NCBI RefSeq assembly: GCF_004359215.1
Contig: NC_090611.1
Coordinates: 2,230,267-2,291,750 of the forward strand
Length of the DNA: 61,484 nucleotides
Direction of reading: 5' to 3'
From: Bremia lactucae
Taxonomy: Eukaryota; Oomycota; Peronosporomycetes; Peronosporales; Peronosporaceae
Part shown: positions 20,017 through 31,889 of the stretch, in pieces
Layout: each line of letters opens with the position of its first letter
Numbering within the stretch: position 1 is the stretch's first letter
Notes under the pieces: generated by a model
Told to the model about the DNA's origin: nothing
Database searches by the model: none
Seen by the model: only the letters and a program-made list of their open reading frames with translations
Program-made: the position numbers and the translations under genes

Positions 20017-22950
20017 TTTATTACTGCCCACATATGTCACTACATGCTCGGGAAGGCTTACTATAGACAGTAGGACTAAATCATTAACATTAAATGAAAA
20101 AGTGTTCGACTTTCCATTTTATCTGAGTTCCGTCTCTCTCGGTCCACCGCACTAGCGACGGAATCCTGTACGAAACAGACCACTGCCTATCTAGCCAGCA
20201 GGAACTCTCCTGCGGACTCGATTCTGTTTCAGTCTTCAGTGCGATCGGTGCGCAGTTCGAAGATGGCATTCTTTTTTCCATTAGTTAGAGCATAGATAAT
20301 CTCATTAATATTATTGTTTTCGATGCTGAGTTTTTAAGCATCGTTATCAGAGTTAGTAATAGCATTATCGCTATTACTGAGTTTGTCCACTTTAATGTTA
20401 TCTTAGATCAACATTTCTATCGTTCGCATTGACCGTAGGGTCAAAGTGTTATGATCAAGAGCTAGATTGCTCTATGCGGCGAGTCCCCCCCTTGAATAAG
20501 AGTTACTCTCAAACAAGGTGGGTATACGTTGATGGCGGAAGCTGTTCACGAAGAACGGTGTATGATTTGTAGGAGCATGCACTGAATTGCTGACGGCAAA
20601 TTCTACCATCGGCAAGAACTCGCTCCAACTCGTAAAAGATTGGACGTATTCGCGAAGCATTTCTTCGAGGATATGATTTGCACGTCCTGTCAGACCATCT
20701 ATTTCAGGATGCTCAGAAGTCGACATTTTCAAGTGTGTTTCAAGTGATTTGAGCACAGATTGCCAAAGCTCCGCCGTGAATCTGGGTACTCGATCTTAGA
20801 CCAGCTCAAGGGGTAACCCATGGAGTCGAAATATCGTGTCGACAAAGACACGAGCACAGCCTTTGGCTGCAATCGACTCCGGTACTGCAGAAAGATTTAC
20901 GATTTTGCTGAAACGATCAACAAATACAAGAATACCATTGTTCTTGTGTTCGTCGTCAGAAAATCCGAAGACGAAAGCCAAGGATACAGCCTACCAACAC
21001 TCTGCCGGAACAGGCAGAGCTTGTAACGTAGTACGGGATGAAGCACTGGGCTCATCCGTTGACAAATTTAGCTAGCACGTATGTACTTGCGGACGAACTT
21101 ATACTGGCGTGGCCAGTAGAAATCGCGACTTATCGTGAGATAAGTCTTCTCACGTCCAAGGCGCTCCCTTATTGGTGCATCCTGACACTCGTACATGATG
21201 CGTAAACGCAAATATTTATGGATGGAGATGACGACACGAGTTCTAGCGCCAGCAATGGCTGTATAATACAGTAATATATTGCGGGTTGGGTATCGATCTG
21301 TTGAAGATCGATACATTTCGACAATCTTTTCAAGGATTGTTGTGATAGATTTTTAAGGAATTCCATCAACCTATAGTAGCCTTATCTTCTTGATAGGCTT
21401 TTTCTAACGTCGCCAAGTATGTTGACGACGGAACACTTAATGTTGCACCAGTGGACTCATTCTCCCTGATGATTGTTGCAACAGTGGGCTTAAATTTACT
21501 ATTCTTTCGCGCAGCCAGCTCTAAACTGGGCCGACGCGAAGGGCATCAGTGACGACATTAAGTCGTCCTGTTTATATTCCGCGGGGAAGTTGTTCTCCGC
21601 GAAGAAATACAATCATCCCGCCATTCTCCGTGCGTAAAGACGCACGATCCATATAAACAATGAACGGTCTATCTCCCAAGAGATAGACAACCTAAACTTA
21701 TCCAATGCGTATTTCATGGCAAGGAGTTCCTTATCATGCACTGGGTAATCGCGTTGAAGCTGACGCGACTGATAGCAGACGACGGGATCTGCGCCGTCTG
21801 TGTCATAGTGCATTAACGCACAGCCGATTGGAAAATCGTTGGCGCCACAGACCACATGAAATGGTCTGTCTTGGTCCGCAATCGCCAGGATTGGCGATTG
21901 CATCCAGCTTCGCTTCATGCCCCAAAAAATACGAGAGATTCCGCTCATCATCTACAATCAGCGCAACTAAACAAATGGATCAAGGGTGCAATATCCCTGA
22001 GATATCTGGAGTGGCACGTCAAAGTCCACCGAGTATGGTCGGCCGAACGCTGACAATAAATGTTCCATGACCACTTTACATTTTTCTCCATTAAAAGGAC
22101 TGCCATTTCGGCATAATTGCGCGAGTATTATGTAACTACGCCGCTAAGCCGATGAACTTTCGAAGTCCCTTTACATCGACTGGCACAGGCCAGTCGGTGA
22201 TCGCCTTTATATTTTTCGGATCAGGGCGTACACCGTGCTTGCCCACGATGTACCCAATATGTGGTGTTGCGCTTGCAGCGAAACTGCAATAATTGAGATT
22301 TGCATACATCTTATGCTCACGCATAAGCATAAGGACCTTTCGGACGTGGCTACGATGTACTTCAACGTTTGACTCGTCATGGCTCTGCTATGAGCGAGGA
22401 CGTCATCGAAATAACTCGTGCGAGATCCCGCACCGATCTCAACAGATTGGTTACACATCTGTTGAATGTCGCAGGGTGCATTACAAAGTCCCTGTGACAT
22501 AAGTAGCCAGTCCCATAGCATGTCGCTTACAATGCTTACTGCTGTGAACGAGATTTCCTGTTTACGCATAAGGATCTGATAGTATCCATCCATCAGATCC
22601 ATTGACGAAAAGTTAGTACTCTTTGACATACCATCAATGCTTACGTCTTTTCGTGGTACCGGCGTTTGATTCGGTAGCATTGCAGCGTGCAATTACTAAG
22701 CGCATGCACAATCCGCCACCTTCCTGTTGTTTTACGCGCGCAGAAGGTCGGAGAGCTATGTGAAGAGGTTGACTCCCTCACTAACCCGCTGCTAAGCGAT
22801 CGGCAAAAAAATGTCGATAGCTAATACTTGTTCACGAGGCAATGGCCACTGCTTCGTGATACAGTATTCGAACCTGGAAACAGGTCAATTTAGTGTCGAG
22901 TGCCTTTATCATAAGGCAACGAGCACGGTACCGAATCAGAGAACACATCG
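19849..22950 (-). pseudogene. Family B pol: RT, RNase H, integrase
   Basis: On the minus strand from 22950: the RT fingers and palm (22692-22207 is open for 161 codons, with MDLMDGYYQILMR and the catalytic YFDD); the RT thumb (DVKGLRKFIGLAA); the RNase H (21951-21613, with DKELLAMKYAL); the integrase zinc module (21316-21068); the core (20981-20796, FVDRFSKIV) and its third acidic residue in VEFAVSNS (20756-20472); and the GPF tail at 20040-19849. The chain is broken by shifts between these blocks. It is the most complete family B pol on the minus strand, and gag and protease precede it at 22951-24745. Confidence 0.88.
20481..20495 (-). promoter_or_regulatory. Internal polypurine tract in family B pol
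   Basis: On the minus strand TTCAAGGGGGGGACTC, between the integrase core and its GPY/F tail, at the same place as in the other family B copies. Confidence 0.5.
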
Positions 22951-24745
22951 TTGAATTCGATCATATCCTTATATAAAGAATTTTTCTTCAAATACTCCCA
23001 GGATTAACGTAAAACGTTTAATCCGAGTCTTCTCATCGATGACGCTCTCGTCTATCGATGAGCTGCTGAGTACCCGTTCATTCTCAGAAAAATACTATTA
23101 CCGACCCAACATCGGCCACGTACTTGTCATCTGTGACAAGTACGCAGATTTACTTGAATTTGCCACTAAGTAGATCACGCAAGAATCGTTTCGGTTCTAG
23201 CGTTGGCAATTGAGTGATCTCCTAAGTAAACTTCGGAGGCGCTATCAGATCAAGTGTGTAAGCGCCTACACTTGATCCGCTGTTTACTAAGACATTAAAT
23301 CCTATAGTACTTTTTTGATACCTAAAACCTAAAACAAATAATAAAGGTGTTATTTGTAACTCCAGCTCCTCTATAAAACTTAATTCTCAAGGTATCTGGG
23401 AACCTTTGACCACTGGTTTCTGGGGATTTTTATTCGCAGATTCCTGGGAACGTTATTCCCTCAACTTTTATTTGGGTAGTATCCTCCCCAACTGCCTCTA
23501 GCTGTGGTTGCGCAACCACAGCGAGATTCTCTGCGATTGACTCTCCAGTCGATCTAGGACTTTTGCAGATGGTCATCTGATAAACGAGGGGCAGGCATCG
23601 TCACGGCTTGATGCTGCCAGTTATGCATGGCTCGTGCTATCTAAGCCATGGTAATCCTTATACGACATGGAATTTGTCATTCAATCTAGTACAATGAAAT
23701 CATCATCGTACTGTTTGCCCTTTAACGTGTATTGGACAACAACTACACGTTTTTTTACTGTTACAGATTCGCCTGTTGCTAGACGCACTGTCATCCTCGT
23801 TAGAGGTATGTCGCGCTCAATAAAATTGAGTCTACGATCTTCTAGCGATCAGCGTCTAAAAAGTTATTCGACGCCCCACAATCGACTAGGGACTTAAATG
23901 GCAACTTAATTGACACTTTTATTTTCAGGGCGATGAGGCAACTTCGTCAAAAGGCCTGCAAATTCATTTGACGTTGCTGGATCAGTAGGGCGCTCCGCAC
24001 CTACTAACCCCGACCGTTTTTTTACGATCCGCCTTGCCGTTGCGATTTTGTAACGGCGTCGGATCCACTTCCTCTGCTGTTCCTAGCGGGAGCTCGATCG
24101 TTTTCCTCAGTTTTTAGGCACTGGCGTGGGGCATTACACTGAAAGGCGTAGTGGCTCGTCCTTTGACAACGATTGCATTTTTGCAATCGCTTGTAATTTG
24201 AAGAGCGAGGTTTTCACTCTCAACAAATGAAGGGTCCATAGTTTCCGGACCTCCGTTTTCTTGTCGTCTATGTGGACGATAAGCACCACAGTGGACGAAA
24301 GCCTGTCTCAGGCCAAAGTCCTCCTGTTTCGCCATAGAGATCGCTTGGTGCTTGGTCAAGCGACTTGTTCAAGTCGGAACAGGTGAGTTCTAACAAGGCC
24401 GCCTGCAACACCTTTGATAAACATAGTTACCTGTACCTGTGTTTGTTCATCAATTGAATGACGCACGATACAGCTTACTAGGTATCGTGCATGCTGGGCA
24501 TAAGAGTGAAGGTCACGCTAGCCCTGCTTTAAATCCAGGAGCTCGGCTCGAGCCCTGAATTCGTCACGTGGTGGTTCATATGTTTGTCTGAGCCGGGTCT
24601 TAAAAAGCTTTTGCGACCCAAAAACCAATGGTTCGTGAAGCGTGAGCCCTAAAGCTCAAGATTTGGCATGCCAAATTTCACTTTGTCGCATCATCATTGA
24701 TGCAGCGAGCTTTGACGGCGTCATCTAATTCGACGAGCCATCTTA
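22951..24745 (-). pseudogene. Family B gag core, protease and linker
   Basis: From 24745 on the minus strand: the capsid-like core (DDATKVKFGM); a CCHC knuckle at 24177-24136 reading C-NR-C-QRTS-H-YAFQ-C, fully conserved; the protease with VDCGASNNF at about 23884-23860; and the linker to RT with DDKYVADVG-like segments near 23120. Stops lie between the blocks. The gag N-terminus proper is missing: upstream of 24746 the sequence is aORF-B N-terminus in the same direction, an unexpected fusion. Confidence 0.8.
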
Positions 24746-25246
24746 AAGGGTCACTCTCCCGTTGGTTCACGTTAACAATAATGCTAACATTACTCTCGGA
24801 GTGATCCTTAGAATCACCCCGTCCGTGGTGATGAATACTAGCACCACCAGTGGTATGCTTACCGAAGTGACCCTTATGATCACTTCGTTCCTGGTGATGC
24901 ATCTGACATCATCAGAGTTATCATCGTCACAAGATGACACTCGCCAAAAGGGTCTGGCGAGATGTAAAAAAAAAACTTTGTCATCACCTCTTTAGTAGTC
25001 ACGTTAACACCCGTAGGTTTAACGGACGTGGCCCTGGGTGAACCGGGGTCTTCACTGTAAACCCACTGAATTGGGCGATGACGCCGACTCGTGCCAGTCA
25101 CCTCGAATGGGAGTAACAGGTGACGCACTCCCCACAGTATACGCATTAGCGTCTACTAAAACATTTGCACTGCTAACAGCTGCACTGAGCCGTGTAGCTG
25201 CCAGCTTTGCGGCTTCACAGGCTACGCGCACGGGTTAAGAAAGCAT
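24746..25246 (-). pseudogene. Family B antisense ORF N-terminal half, fused to gag core
   Basis: It starts at the minus-strand ATG 25246 and matches the N-terminal halves at 18137 and 26529 (AAKLAATR; VTTKEVMTKF; MHHQERSDHKGHF). It then runs without a gap into gag core. Its leader, polypurine tract and LTR to the right are all oriented as the 3' end of a plus-strand element, so the join is an inversion-type junction. Confidence 0.65.
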
Positions 25247-25325
25247 GCGCAATCAAAAGTTGAAATTAAAAAAATACCAACACACATTCTGTCACTCTAC
25301 ATCAGTCACTAAGAGACTGCTGTTT

Positions 25326-25337
25326 GAGAGGAAGTGA
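25326..25337 (+). promoter_or_regulatory. Polypurine tract of family B
   Basis: GAGAGGAAGTGA directly precedes the LTR start at 25338. Confidence 0.6.
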
Positions 25338-25803
25338 TGCAACGGGGTGTTCCGTTGCATAATATTATGTCTTATAAAAGGAATTTAAATTTAATTTCTT
25401 ATGAGAGGAAACAAATAACTACGAGCAAATTTATTATTTTTATTTATTTTGACTTAATAGTTCTATTATTACCAAATTTGGTATTATTGACGCAATAGGA
25501 CATTAGCAGTATTGCTTGGTTAATTTAAGCTTAAACTACCCCGCCAATTGTTACAAGACACGATTAGGCGTCGCGCAAGGAGGCGATTTCATAGTTAGTT
25601 ATTAATGTACTAAAGCCAGTATGTAGAAGATCGTCATGAAAGAACTTAATATTTTTATACAATTGTACGTTTTCCAATTATAAAGCCGTAGAATTTACCC
25701 TTAGTAGCTAAGATCTAGCTACTTAGAGCCTCCTTCTGCACGTCGTGTACGTGAAGTAATCGAGGCACCATATCTTCACTGTAATCAGTGTAGGTCGCGT
25801 TGG
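25338..25803 (+). repeat. LTR of family B with compensatory hairpin change
   Basis: It begins TGCAACGGGG. The terminal hairpin is TGCAACGG, 6 bases, CCGTTGCA, with both arms altered relative to TGTAACGG and CCGTTACA so that pairing is kept. The 3' end is replaced by an aORF-B fragment at 25804. Confidence 0.83.
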
Positions 25804-25902
25804 TTAATGTTGGCATTTGAGCTAATATTACGCTCGAAGTGATGTTTGCAAGCATTACCAGTAGCATTCCTTTTGAAGTGACCTGTACGATCACTTCGTA
25901 CC
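25804..25902 (-). pseudogene. Family B antisense ORF, 100-bp fragment
   Basis: It matches the His-rich part of aORF-B (GAAGTGATCGTACAGGTCAC block). It is wedged between two LTR B copies of opposite orientation. Confidence 0.6.
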
Positions 25903-26411
25903 TGTAACGGGGCACCTTTTGCTAGTACTGACAGCAGTACTAGTCAACCTACACTGATTACAGTGAAGGTGGGGTGCCTAGATTACTTCACGTGCACTGA
26001 CGTCTAGAGGGAGGTTACAAGTAGGTAAGAAGTCTTAGCTGCTAAGGGTAAATTCCAAGGCTTTAGTATAGAGAAAAATTGAAACTATTATTATGATAAA
26101 TGCTTTTACAACGATCTTCTATCTACTGGCTTTAATACTTTAATTCCTAACTATGCAATGCGCCTCCTTGCGCGGCCTAATCGTGTCTTGTAATGATTGA
26201 CGGGGTTAAATTAAACTTAAATCAACCAATCAATTGAAATAATGTCTTGTTGCGTCAATATTACCAAATTTGGTAATATTCGAACTATATAGTCAAATAA
26301 ATTATATATAATAATTTTGTGCTTCTTTATTTATTTTCTCTTGTAGAAAAAATAATATTTATTATTTCTCTTGTAGGATATAATATTTATGTGACTGGAC
26401 ACCCCGTTACA
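25903..26411 (-). repeat. 3' LTR of the family B element
   Basis: 509 bp. On the minus strand it begins TGTAACGGGGTG and ends GCCCCGTTACA. Confidence 0.85.
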
Positions 26412-26424
26412 CCTCCCTCTAAAC
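26412..26424 (-). promoter_or_regulatory. Polypurine tract of family B
   Basis: On the minus strand GTTTAGAGGGAGG immediately precedes the 3' LTR. Confidence 0.65.
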
Positions 26425-26528
26425 AACAGTCACTATAGTGACTTGTGTCGACGTGACGGAGAGTACTGTTATGTCTTTTATGTAAATTAGCACTTAATGG
26501 ATTTTTTAAATCTGAATTTCAACTGCGC

Positions 26529-28110
26529 ATGGTATCGAAACCCGTGCCCGTAGCCTGTGAAGCCGCAAAGCTGGCAGCTACACGGATCGGTGTAGCTGCT
26601 ATTGATGCAAATGTTTCAGTAGACGCTAATGCGTCTCCTGAAGGGGGCTCGTCACCACCTACTCCAATTGAAGGTGATTTGTTTTAGTCGGCGTCATCGC
26701 CCAACTCGACTGCCACTCTGAAGGCCTCCGGTTCGCCCGGGGGTACATTAAATCTGCGGGTTCTAACGTGACAACCAAAGAGGCGATATCAAAGTTGTTT
26801 GACTGCTCGCCAGACCGTTTTGGTGTGGAGGCATCTTGTGACGACTCCGTGGACGATGATAAATTTGGTTATGTAAGAATGCATCACCACGAACGAAGTG
26901 ATCGTAAAGGTCACTTCGGTACGCATACAACTGGTGGTGCTAGTATGCTAAGATCACCCCGAGAATTATGTTAGCGTGAACGTTAACCTGTACAACGGGA
27001 GAGGGACCGCAATGTTTTGCGCTCCCGAAAAGAAGCCTTGAATTCTTCTAAGGGCGGCTTGACTCGTTGGTCTGGTTTGACCAGCGATCGATACCTTATT
27101 CCGTTATTCGACTTATCCAGGCTTCACAAGCCTGGTTAGGACGAAATAGAATTCTTTATCGATGCCTTTCCCGACATCGATGGTACACATGGAAGCGTGC
27201 AAAGGATGTCACTCCTTTGTTTCAAGCTTGGGAAGCATTCTTACAGAATGTGCAAAGCCTAGGCCGCGAGGCCTGCTTGACGAACTGTATGCTTTCCGTG
27301 ACCGGTAGAAAGACGGACCGTAGTCGGTGCATGCTACTAGCCGCACCGTTTGTCCAGAAAGGCAAAGTTACTTGCCTCTCATGGGGGGGCGACCCATGCC
27401 CCTGCTGCTTTAAGGGTGCAGTCCATGTGCGTACTCCCTTAAAGAACCTCATTGGAGAACGCACATCTCTTTTGAGATGCGCGAAGGAATTGAGAATTTA
27501 AAATTCTTTTACGAGCGCGTGGAGCGTTCGTTCTCTGCTGGATTTCTTGTGGGTGAGGATGGGTCTCGTCGTACTGTCGAACAAGACCCGGAATATCCAT
27601 CATTAGTTGGGAACGAGGCTCCCAGCTATTATGCGAGGGTGGATATCCTTGCCATTGAACGAGGTACCTTGTTTGAATCCCTTTCACGTTAAAGAAGCGT
27701 TTTACTAAAAGACGCTTCTCACCACTCGAATCCGTCGAAGGATGTGGAGGAGAAAGGGAAATCGGGTTCGCCTCATTCACTGAACCCGAGTCATCACCGT
27801 GACTTGGATCACATCCTCCCGTATTGACGAAAGGACGTTGACCACGAACGATCCTGTCGTCGCGAGTAGCGACGACGGTCGACGGATTTTCTGTCGCGGT
27901 TCAATTTGCGATCGAACAAACACATAAGTCCCTTCGAGACGAGCTGGTGACAGCTCGTCAAGAGATTTCATCCTAGAAGGGTGGTCGAGCCTCTAGTTCG
28001 TGAGAACCGTATCTGTCCCGGGGCCATCAGTCTTTGGCGGATGCCTTAGACCGTGCGGGTTTGATTTGGAACCGGAAGAATCCTCGTACTGATGGTACGG
28101 GCGGAGACGT
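26529..28110 (+). pseudogene. Family B antisense ORF (aORF-B)
   Basis: The ATG at 26529 gives MVSKP. The His-rich part lies at 26768-26974 (MHHHERSDRKGHFG) and the APEKKP motif near 27030. An open stretch at 27067-27501 includes VTPLFQAWEAFLQNVQSLG. A further 71-codon open stretch (27477-27692, NEAPSYYARVD) lies opposite the chromodomain. The coiled-coil part is at 27890-28040, ending in KNPRTDGTG. The pieces lie in shifted frames, so the copy is inactive. The leader and LTR are positioned so that this ORF reads inward from the 3' LTR, against pol. Whether the 3' LTR has antisense promoter activity cannot be told from sequence. Confidence 0.65.
27439..27780 (-). pseudogene. Family B chromodomain
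   Basis: A 113-codon open stretch with EKRLLVKRF, YLVQWQGYPPSHNSWEP and QLMMDIPGLVRQYDE. It is the best-preserved chromodomain in the window. On the other strand the same bases are open for 71 codons of aORF-B. Confidence 0.85.
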
Positions 28111-30350
28111 CCGACATAAAACGTAGGATGTGTACGCACCCTACGAGGCAGCTCGATCGTGTTCGCATTGCCTTGGCGGTGCGGTACACGAAACCAGCCG
28201 ATATACCTGAGCAGTATTCGTCACTTCATGTTTTGGGAGATTTACCGTTGACACTAGGGCTAATTCGCTAACAACAAATATAAGAATGTCTGCTCATCCA
28301 TTTTTGACAGAAAACCGTTTCTGTCGGTCCACCGCATCAGCAACGGAATCCTGTACGAAACGGACCACTGCTGGCTCGGCTTGTTTTATTTCCGGTGAAC
28401 ACTGCGGAGATGTCATTCTCCTTTTCGTGAGATCATTAGTGTTCTCACTAATATTATTGTTTTCGATGCTGAGTATTTCAGCATCGATAGCAAAGTCAGC
28501 AATAGCCTTTTCGCTTTTATTGAGTTTGTCTTCTTCAGTGTTAATTGTATCAACATTCGTATCTTTCGTACTGACTGTTTTGTCAATGCGTGATGAGCAA
28601 GAGCTAGATTATTCTTTGCTCGAGTGAGTCCCTCTCTCTATAAGTAAACGCCACTCTCAAACCATTTGTGTATAAGTGGATGGCGTATGCTATTTACAAA
28701 AAATGGTGTAGGATTCGCTGATGCATGCACCAATTATTGATGGCAAATTCTGCCATCGGCAATAACTCGCTCCGACTCGTAAACGAGTGGACACATTCCG
28801 CGAAGGATACGGTTTGCACGTTCGGTCTGATCAGCAGCCTACGAATGGTTTGAGGTGACATTTTCAACTGTTTTTTAGTGATTTGAATACAGATTGTCAA
28901 AACTCCACCGTGAATCGGTGGTCTCACGGTATAATCTATGGAGTCGAAATATCGTGTCGACAGAGACACGAGCACAACCTTTGGCTGTGATCGACTCCGG
29001 GACTGCAGCAAGATGTACAATTTTGCTAAAAAGTTCAACAAAAATAAGAACATCATTATTCTTGTGATCGTTTTTGAGAAATTCGAAGACGTAGTCCTTA
29101 GATACGGACTGCCAACACTGCCGGAACAGGCAGAAGTTTTAACGGAGCACGGAATAAAGGGCTAGGCTTTACCCATTGACAAACTTCGCAAGCACGCATG
29201 TACTTGTGGACGGACTCATACTGGCGAGGCCAGTAGAAATCGTGACTTACCGTAAGATAAGTCTTCTCACCTCCACGATGCCCGCTTATTGGTACATCTT
29301 GACACTCGTACATGATCCGTAAACGCAAATCAGTATGGATAAGAATGACGACACTAGTCTGTCGCCAGCAATGGCTGTGTATTACAGTATATTATGGCAT
29401 ATTGTGTATCGATCGGTTGAAGACGATACTCTTTCGACGATCCTTTGTTGTGATGGATTTTTGAGGTAATCCATCTACCTATAGAAGCCTTATCTTCTTG
29501 ATAGGCTTTTTCTAATGTCGCCAAGTAATAATGACGACGGAATCATTATTGTTGCAACAGTGAACTTATCCTCACGGTTGATTTGCGCTGCTGGCTCAAA
29601 ATTGGGCCGGCGCGAACGGGAATCAGCTACAACATTAAGTCGTCATAGTTTATATTGCACGGAGAAGTTATTCTTCGCAAAGAAAGACAACCATCTCGCC
29701 TTCTTTGTGACAGGTGTGGACTGTTTACGGCCGCGCGCATAGACGCATGGTCCGTATAAATAATGAATTGTCTGTCTCATAAAAAATAGACCCAAACCTT
29801 AGCTAGTGCATATTTCATGACAAGGCGTTCCTTGCATGCACTGGATAATTGCGCTTAGCCGGCTAAAGCTGACGCGACTGATAGCAGACGACGCTTTCTG
29901 CGCCGACTGTCTTGCATTAACGCACAGTTGATTGCAACATCGCTGGCGTCACAGACCAGGTAAAATGGTCTGTCTTGGTCCGCAATCGCCAGTATTAGCG
30001 ATTGCATTAAGCTTTGCTAGATATCTTCAAAGAAATCCTGACAAATAGCGTTTCATAACCATTTTACATTTTCTTTAACAAAGAAGAAAGATGTACTGTC
30101 ATTTCGGCATAATTGCGCGAGTACTTATGTAGGTACGCCGCTTAGCCGAGGAATTTTCGAAGTCCCTTTACATCGACTGGCACAGGCCAGTCGGTGATCC
30201 CTTTATATTTTCTGGATCAGGGTGTACACCATTTTTATCCACGATGCACCCAAGAAGTGGTATTCGCTTGCAGCGAATATACATTCTTGAGATTTGCATA
30301 CAACTCATGCTTACGCATAAGTATAAGGACCTTTCGGACGTGGCTACGAT
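27970..30350 (-). pseudogene. Family B pol: RT end, RNase H, integrase, GPY/F tail
   Basis: From 30350: the RT thumb and connection (DVKGLRKFLG-like), the RNase H with several stops (30000-29560), the integrase zinc module (29328-29098, SGHRGGEKTYL then CEVCQ), and the catalytic core in a shifted frame (29056-28694, AEFAINN). The internal purine tract is at 28642-28625 and the GPY/F-equivalent bases near 28210. The RT catalytic domain is deleted: the gag N-terminus is joined to RT at about 30350. Confidence 0.83.
28625..28642 (-). promoter_or_regulatory. Internal polypurine tract in family B pol
   Basis: On the minus strand CTTATAGAGAGAGGGACT, a purine-rich variant at the position shared by all family B pol copies. 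Confidence 0.4.
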
Positions 30351-30767
30351 GTGGAGTCGCCCTTGAATGCCCTAAACTTAAACATTTCGATCTTTATACT
30401 TTCGGGTTGACGGAGAAGTGTCGGCTCGCTAGCAGCATGTAAATGCTGCTCTCAAAAGTTCTAATTGTTGAGCACCTGTTTTCCTAACACCTCCGCGTGT
30501 TAAAAGCCTTCCCGGTGAAGCAAGGCTACTTTTTTAGCCTAGTCAAGGCGATGTTGTATGAACTTGGCTATGGCCGCATGTTGTTCATCTGTGTTCAGAA
30601 GTGAACTGGCGCCAACGGCTGGTCCGCCTACGACCGAACTCATGCGTTTGATCGCTCACCATTTAAGGTTACTTTAATGCGTAAAAGACTTCTTGAGAGA
30701 CTTGAAAGCTCCCTCCTTCTTCATTCAACATATCCATCTTGGATGGAACGTGTGTAGGCCGTTGAAC
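30351..30767 (-). pseudogene. Family B gag, N-terminal part
   Basis: It matches 14519-14900 on the plus strand (NEEGGSF; HEFGRR; the leucine-rich helical part). Stops are frequent. It begins directly after the primer-binding site, which confirms the direction of the LTR. Confidence 0.7.
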
Positions 30768-30786
30768 GGACTACGAAGTGCTACCA
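30768..30786 (-). promoter_or_regulatory. Primer-binding site of family B
   Basis: On the minus strand TGGTAGCACTTCGTAGTCC, two bases after the LTR end. The first 11 bases equal the family A site. Confidence 0.72.
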
Positions 30787-30788
30787 GG

Positions 30789-31309
30789 TGAATCGGGGCA
30801 CCCTTTGCTAGTACTGATCAACAGTACTAGTCATCTACACTGATTACAGTGAAGGTGAGGTTCCTCGACTACTTCACGTACACGACGAGCAGAGGAAGAT
30901 CTAAGTAGCTCAAAAGTCTTAGCTACTCTAGGTCGATACTAAGGCTTTAGTATAGGGAAAAGTAAAAACTGTATTAATATTTTGAGTTTTTTCGTAACGA
31001 TTTTCTATCTACAACTGACTTCATTATATTAATTTGACTAACTACGTCTGGCGCCATGCGCCATGCGCACCGCAAAACCGTGTCTTGTGACGATTGGCCG
31101 GGTTGATTCATACTTAAATCAACCAATCAATAGAACTGATGTCTTATTAGTAAAGAAGAACAAAATTATTATCTTTATTAGTTTTGACTTTATAGTTCCA
31201 ATATTACCAATAATTTTTTTTTTGGTAATATTGGAACTATAAAGTCAAAACTAATAAAGATAATAATCTTGTTCTTCTTTACTTATTTTCTCTCATAGAG
31301 AATAATATC
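30789..31309 (-). repeat. 5' LTR of family B with a foldback insert
   Basis: It matches the other LTR B copies from 30789 to about 31149. It then contains the large inverted repeat at 31150-31282 in place of the usual short ACCAAATTTGGT palindrome. It stops where the family A LTR starts. Confidence 0.83.
31150..31282. repeat. Near-perfect 61-bp inverted repeat (foldback) inside an LTR
   Basis: The left arm 31150-31210 and right arm 31222-31282 are complementary at 60 of 61 positions. They are separated by an 11-base T-rich loop (31211-31221). Both arms equal the same segment of LTR B, so the LTR segment was copied in inverted orientation around the short palindrome at its centre. Confidence 0.93.
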
Positions 31310-31833
31310 TGTAACGACTTAAGTTGCCTTATGTTAAAAAGTCCCCCTTAAGTACACTTTGTGTCCTTCAGGAGATGGTCAATCACTAAAAGTGAAGTAA
31401 TTAGACCCACCCTTGTGTATGTGATGCATATAGGTACATTCACATTGGAAGGGATGACGCTTAGCGTCATCCGTGATGACGGCTAGCGTCATTCAAGATA
31501 CGAGGTATTTAGATTAGAATAATACGCTTGCAATACATATCAGTGTCATTTTTCAGAGATGGCATATATGAGTGGTTTAAATAGGTTTATATTTTATACG
31601 ATTAAATATAAATCAGTCTGAAAACTACTTCACAGTTTACAAGTGCGCACGAACAGACGGATTACCGCTTCCGTGACGTCACTTAAACTAAGGCTTATAG
31701 TTTGTTGGGTGAGGTCGCTTAGGCGCCCACCAACTACCTCACTGTACGTGAGAGAAGACGGAAAACCGCTCCTCGCTGTGCTAGGGTGTGTGCTTAAGTA
31801 GAGCGTGGCCGCACTAAGACGTGCCCGCCTACA
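31310..31833 (+). repeat. 5' LTR of family A
   Basis: It begins TGTAACGACTTAAGTTGCC and ends GCCTACA. A slightly altered primer-binding site (TCGTAGCATTTGAAATCC) follows. The junction with LTR B falls exactly on the shared TGTAACG. Confidence 0.87.
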
Positions 31834-31889
31834 CTTCGTAGCATTTGAAATCCTTCCCACGTCCCGCATCTCTGCGTGTGTACGTGAGG

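Larger units (their letters stand above)
25903..31309 (-). mobile_element. Family B element with both LTRs, internally deleted
   Basis: Reading the minus strand: 5' LTR (31309-30789), primer-binding site, gag N-terminus, a large deletion, RT end, RNase H, integrase, chromodomain, then the convergent plus-strand aORF-B, polypurine tract and 3' LTR (26411-25903). It is the clearest display of the family B plan, at 5.4 kb. About 2-3 kb of gag, protease and RT is missing compared with the 14.5-17.7 and 19-25 kb units. The 5' LTR lost its first bases to the family A LTR at 31310. Confidence 0.82.

Noticed and set aside
24762..24995. Repeated GAAGTGATC / GATCACTTC blocks in the antisense ORF as a CRISPR-like or satellite array
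   Set aside because: Spacing is irregular and the blocks are codons of the His-rich segment in every copy.
25903..26411. Reading LTR B in the plus direction, with the antisense ORF as gag and pol antisense
   Set aside because: The primer-binding site (TGGTAGCACTT) follows the other end and the polypurine tract precedes the TGTAACGGGGTG end, so pol is sense and the extra ORF is antisense.
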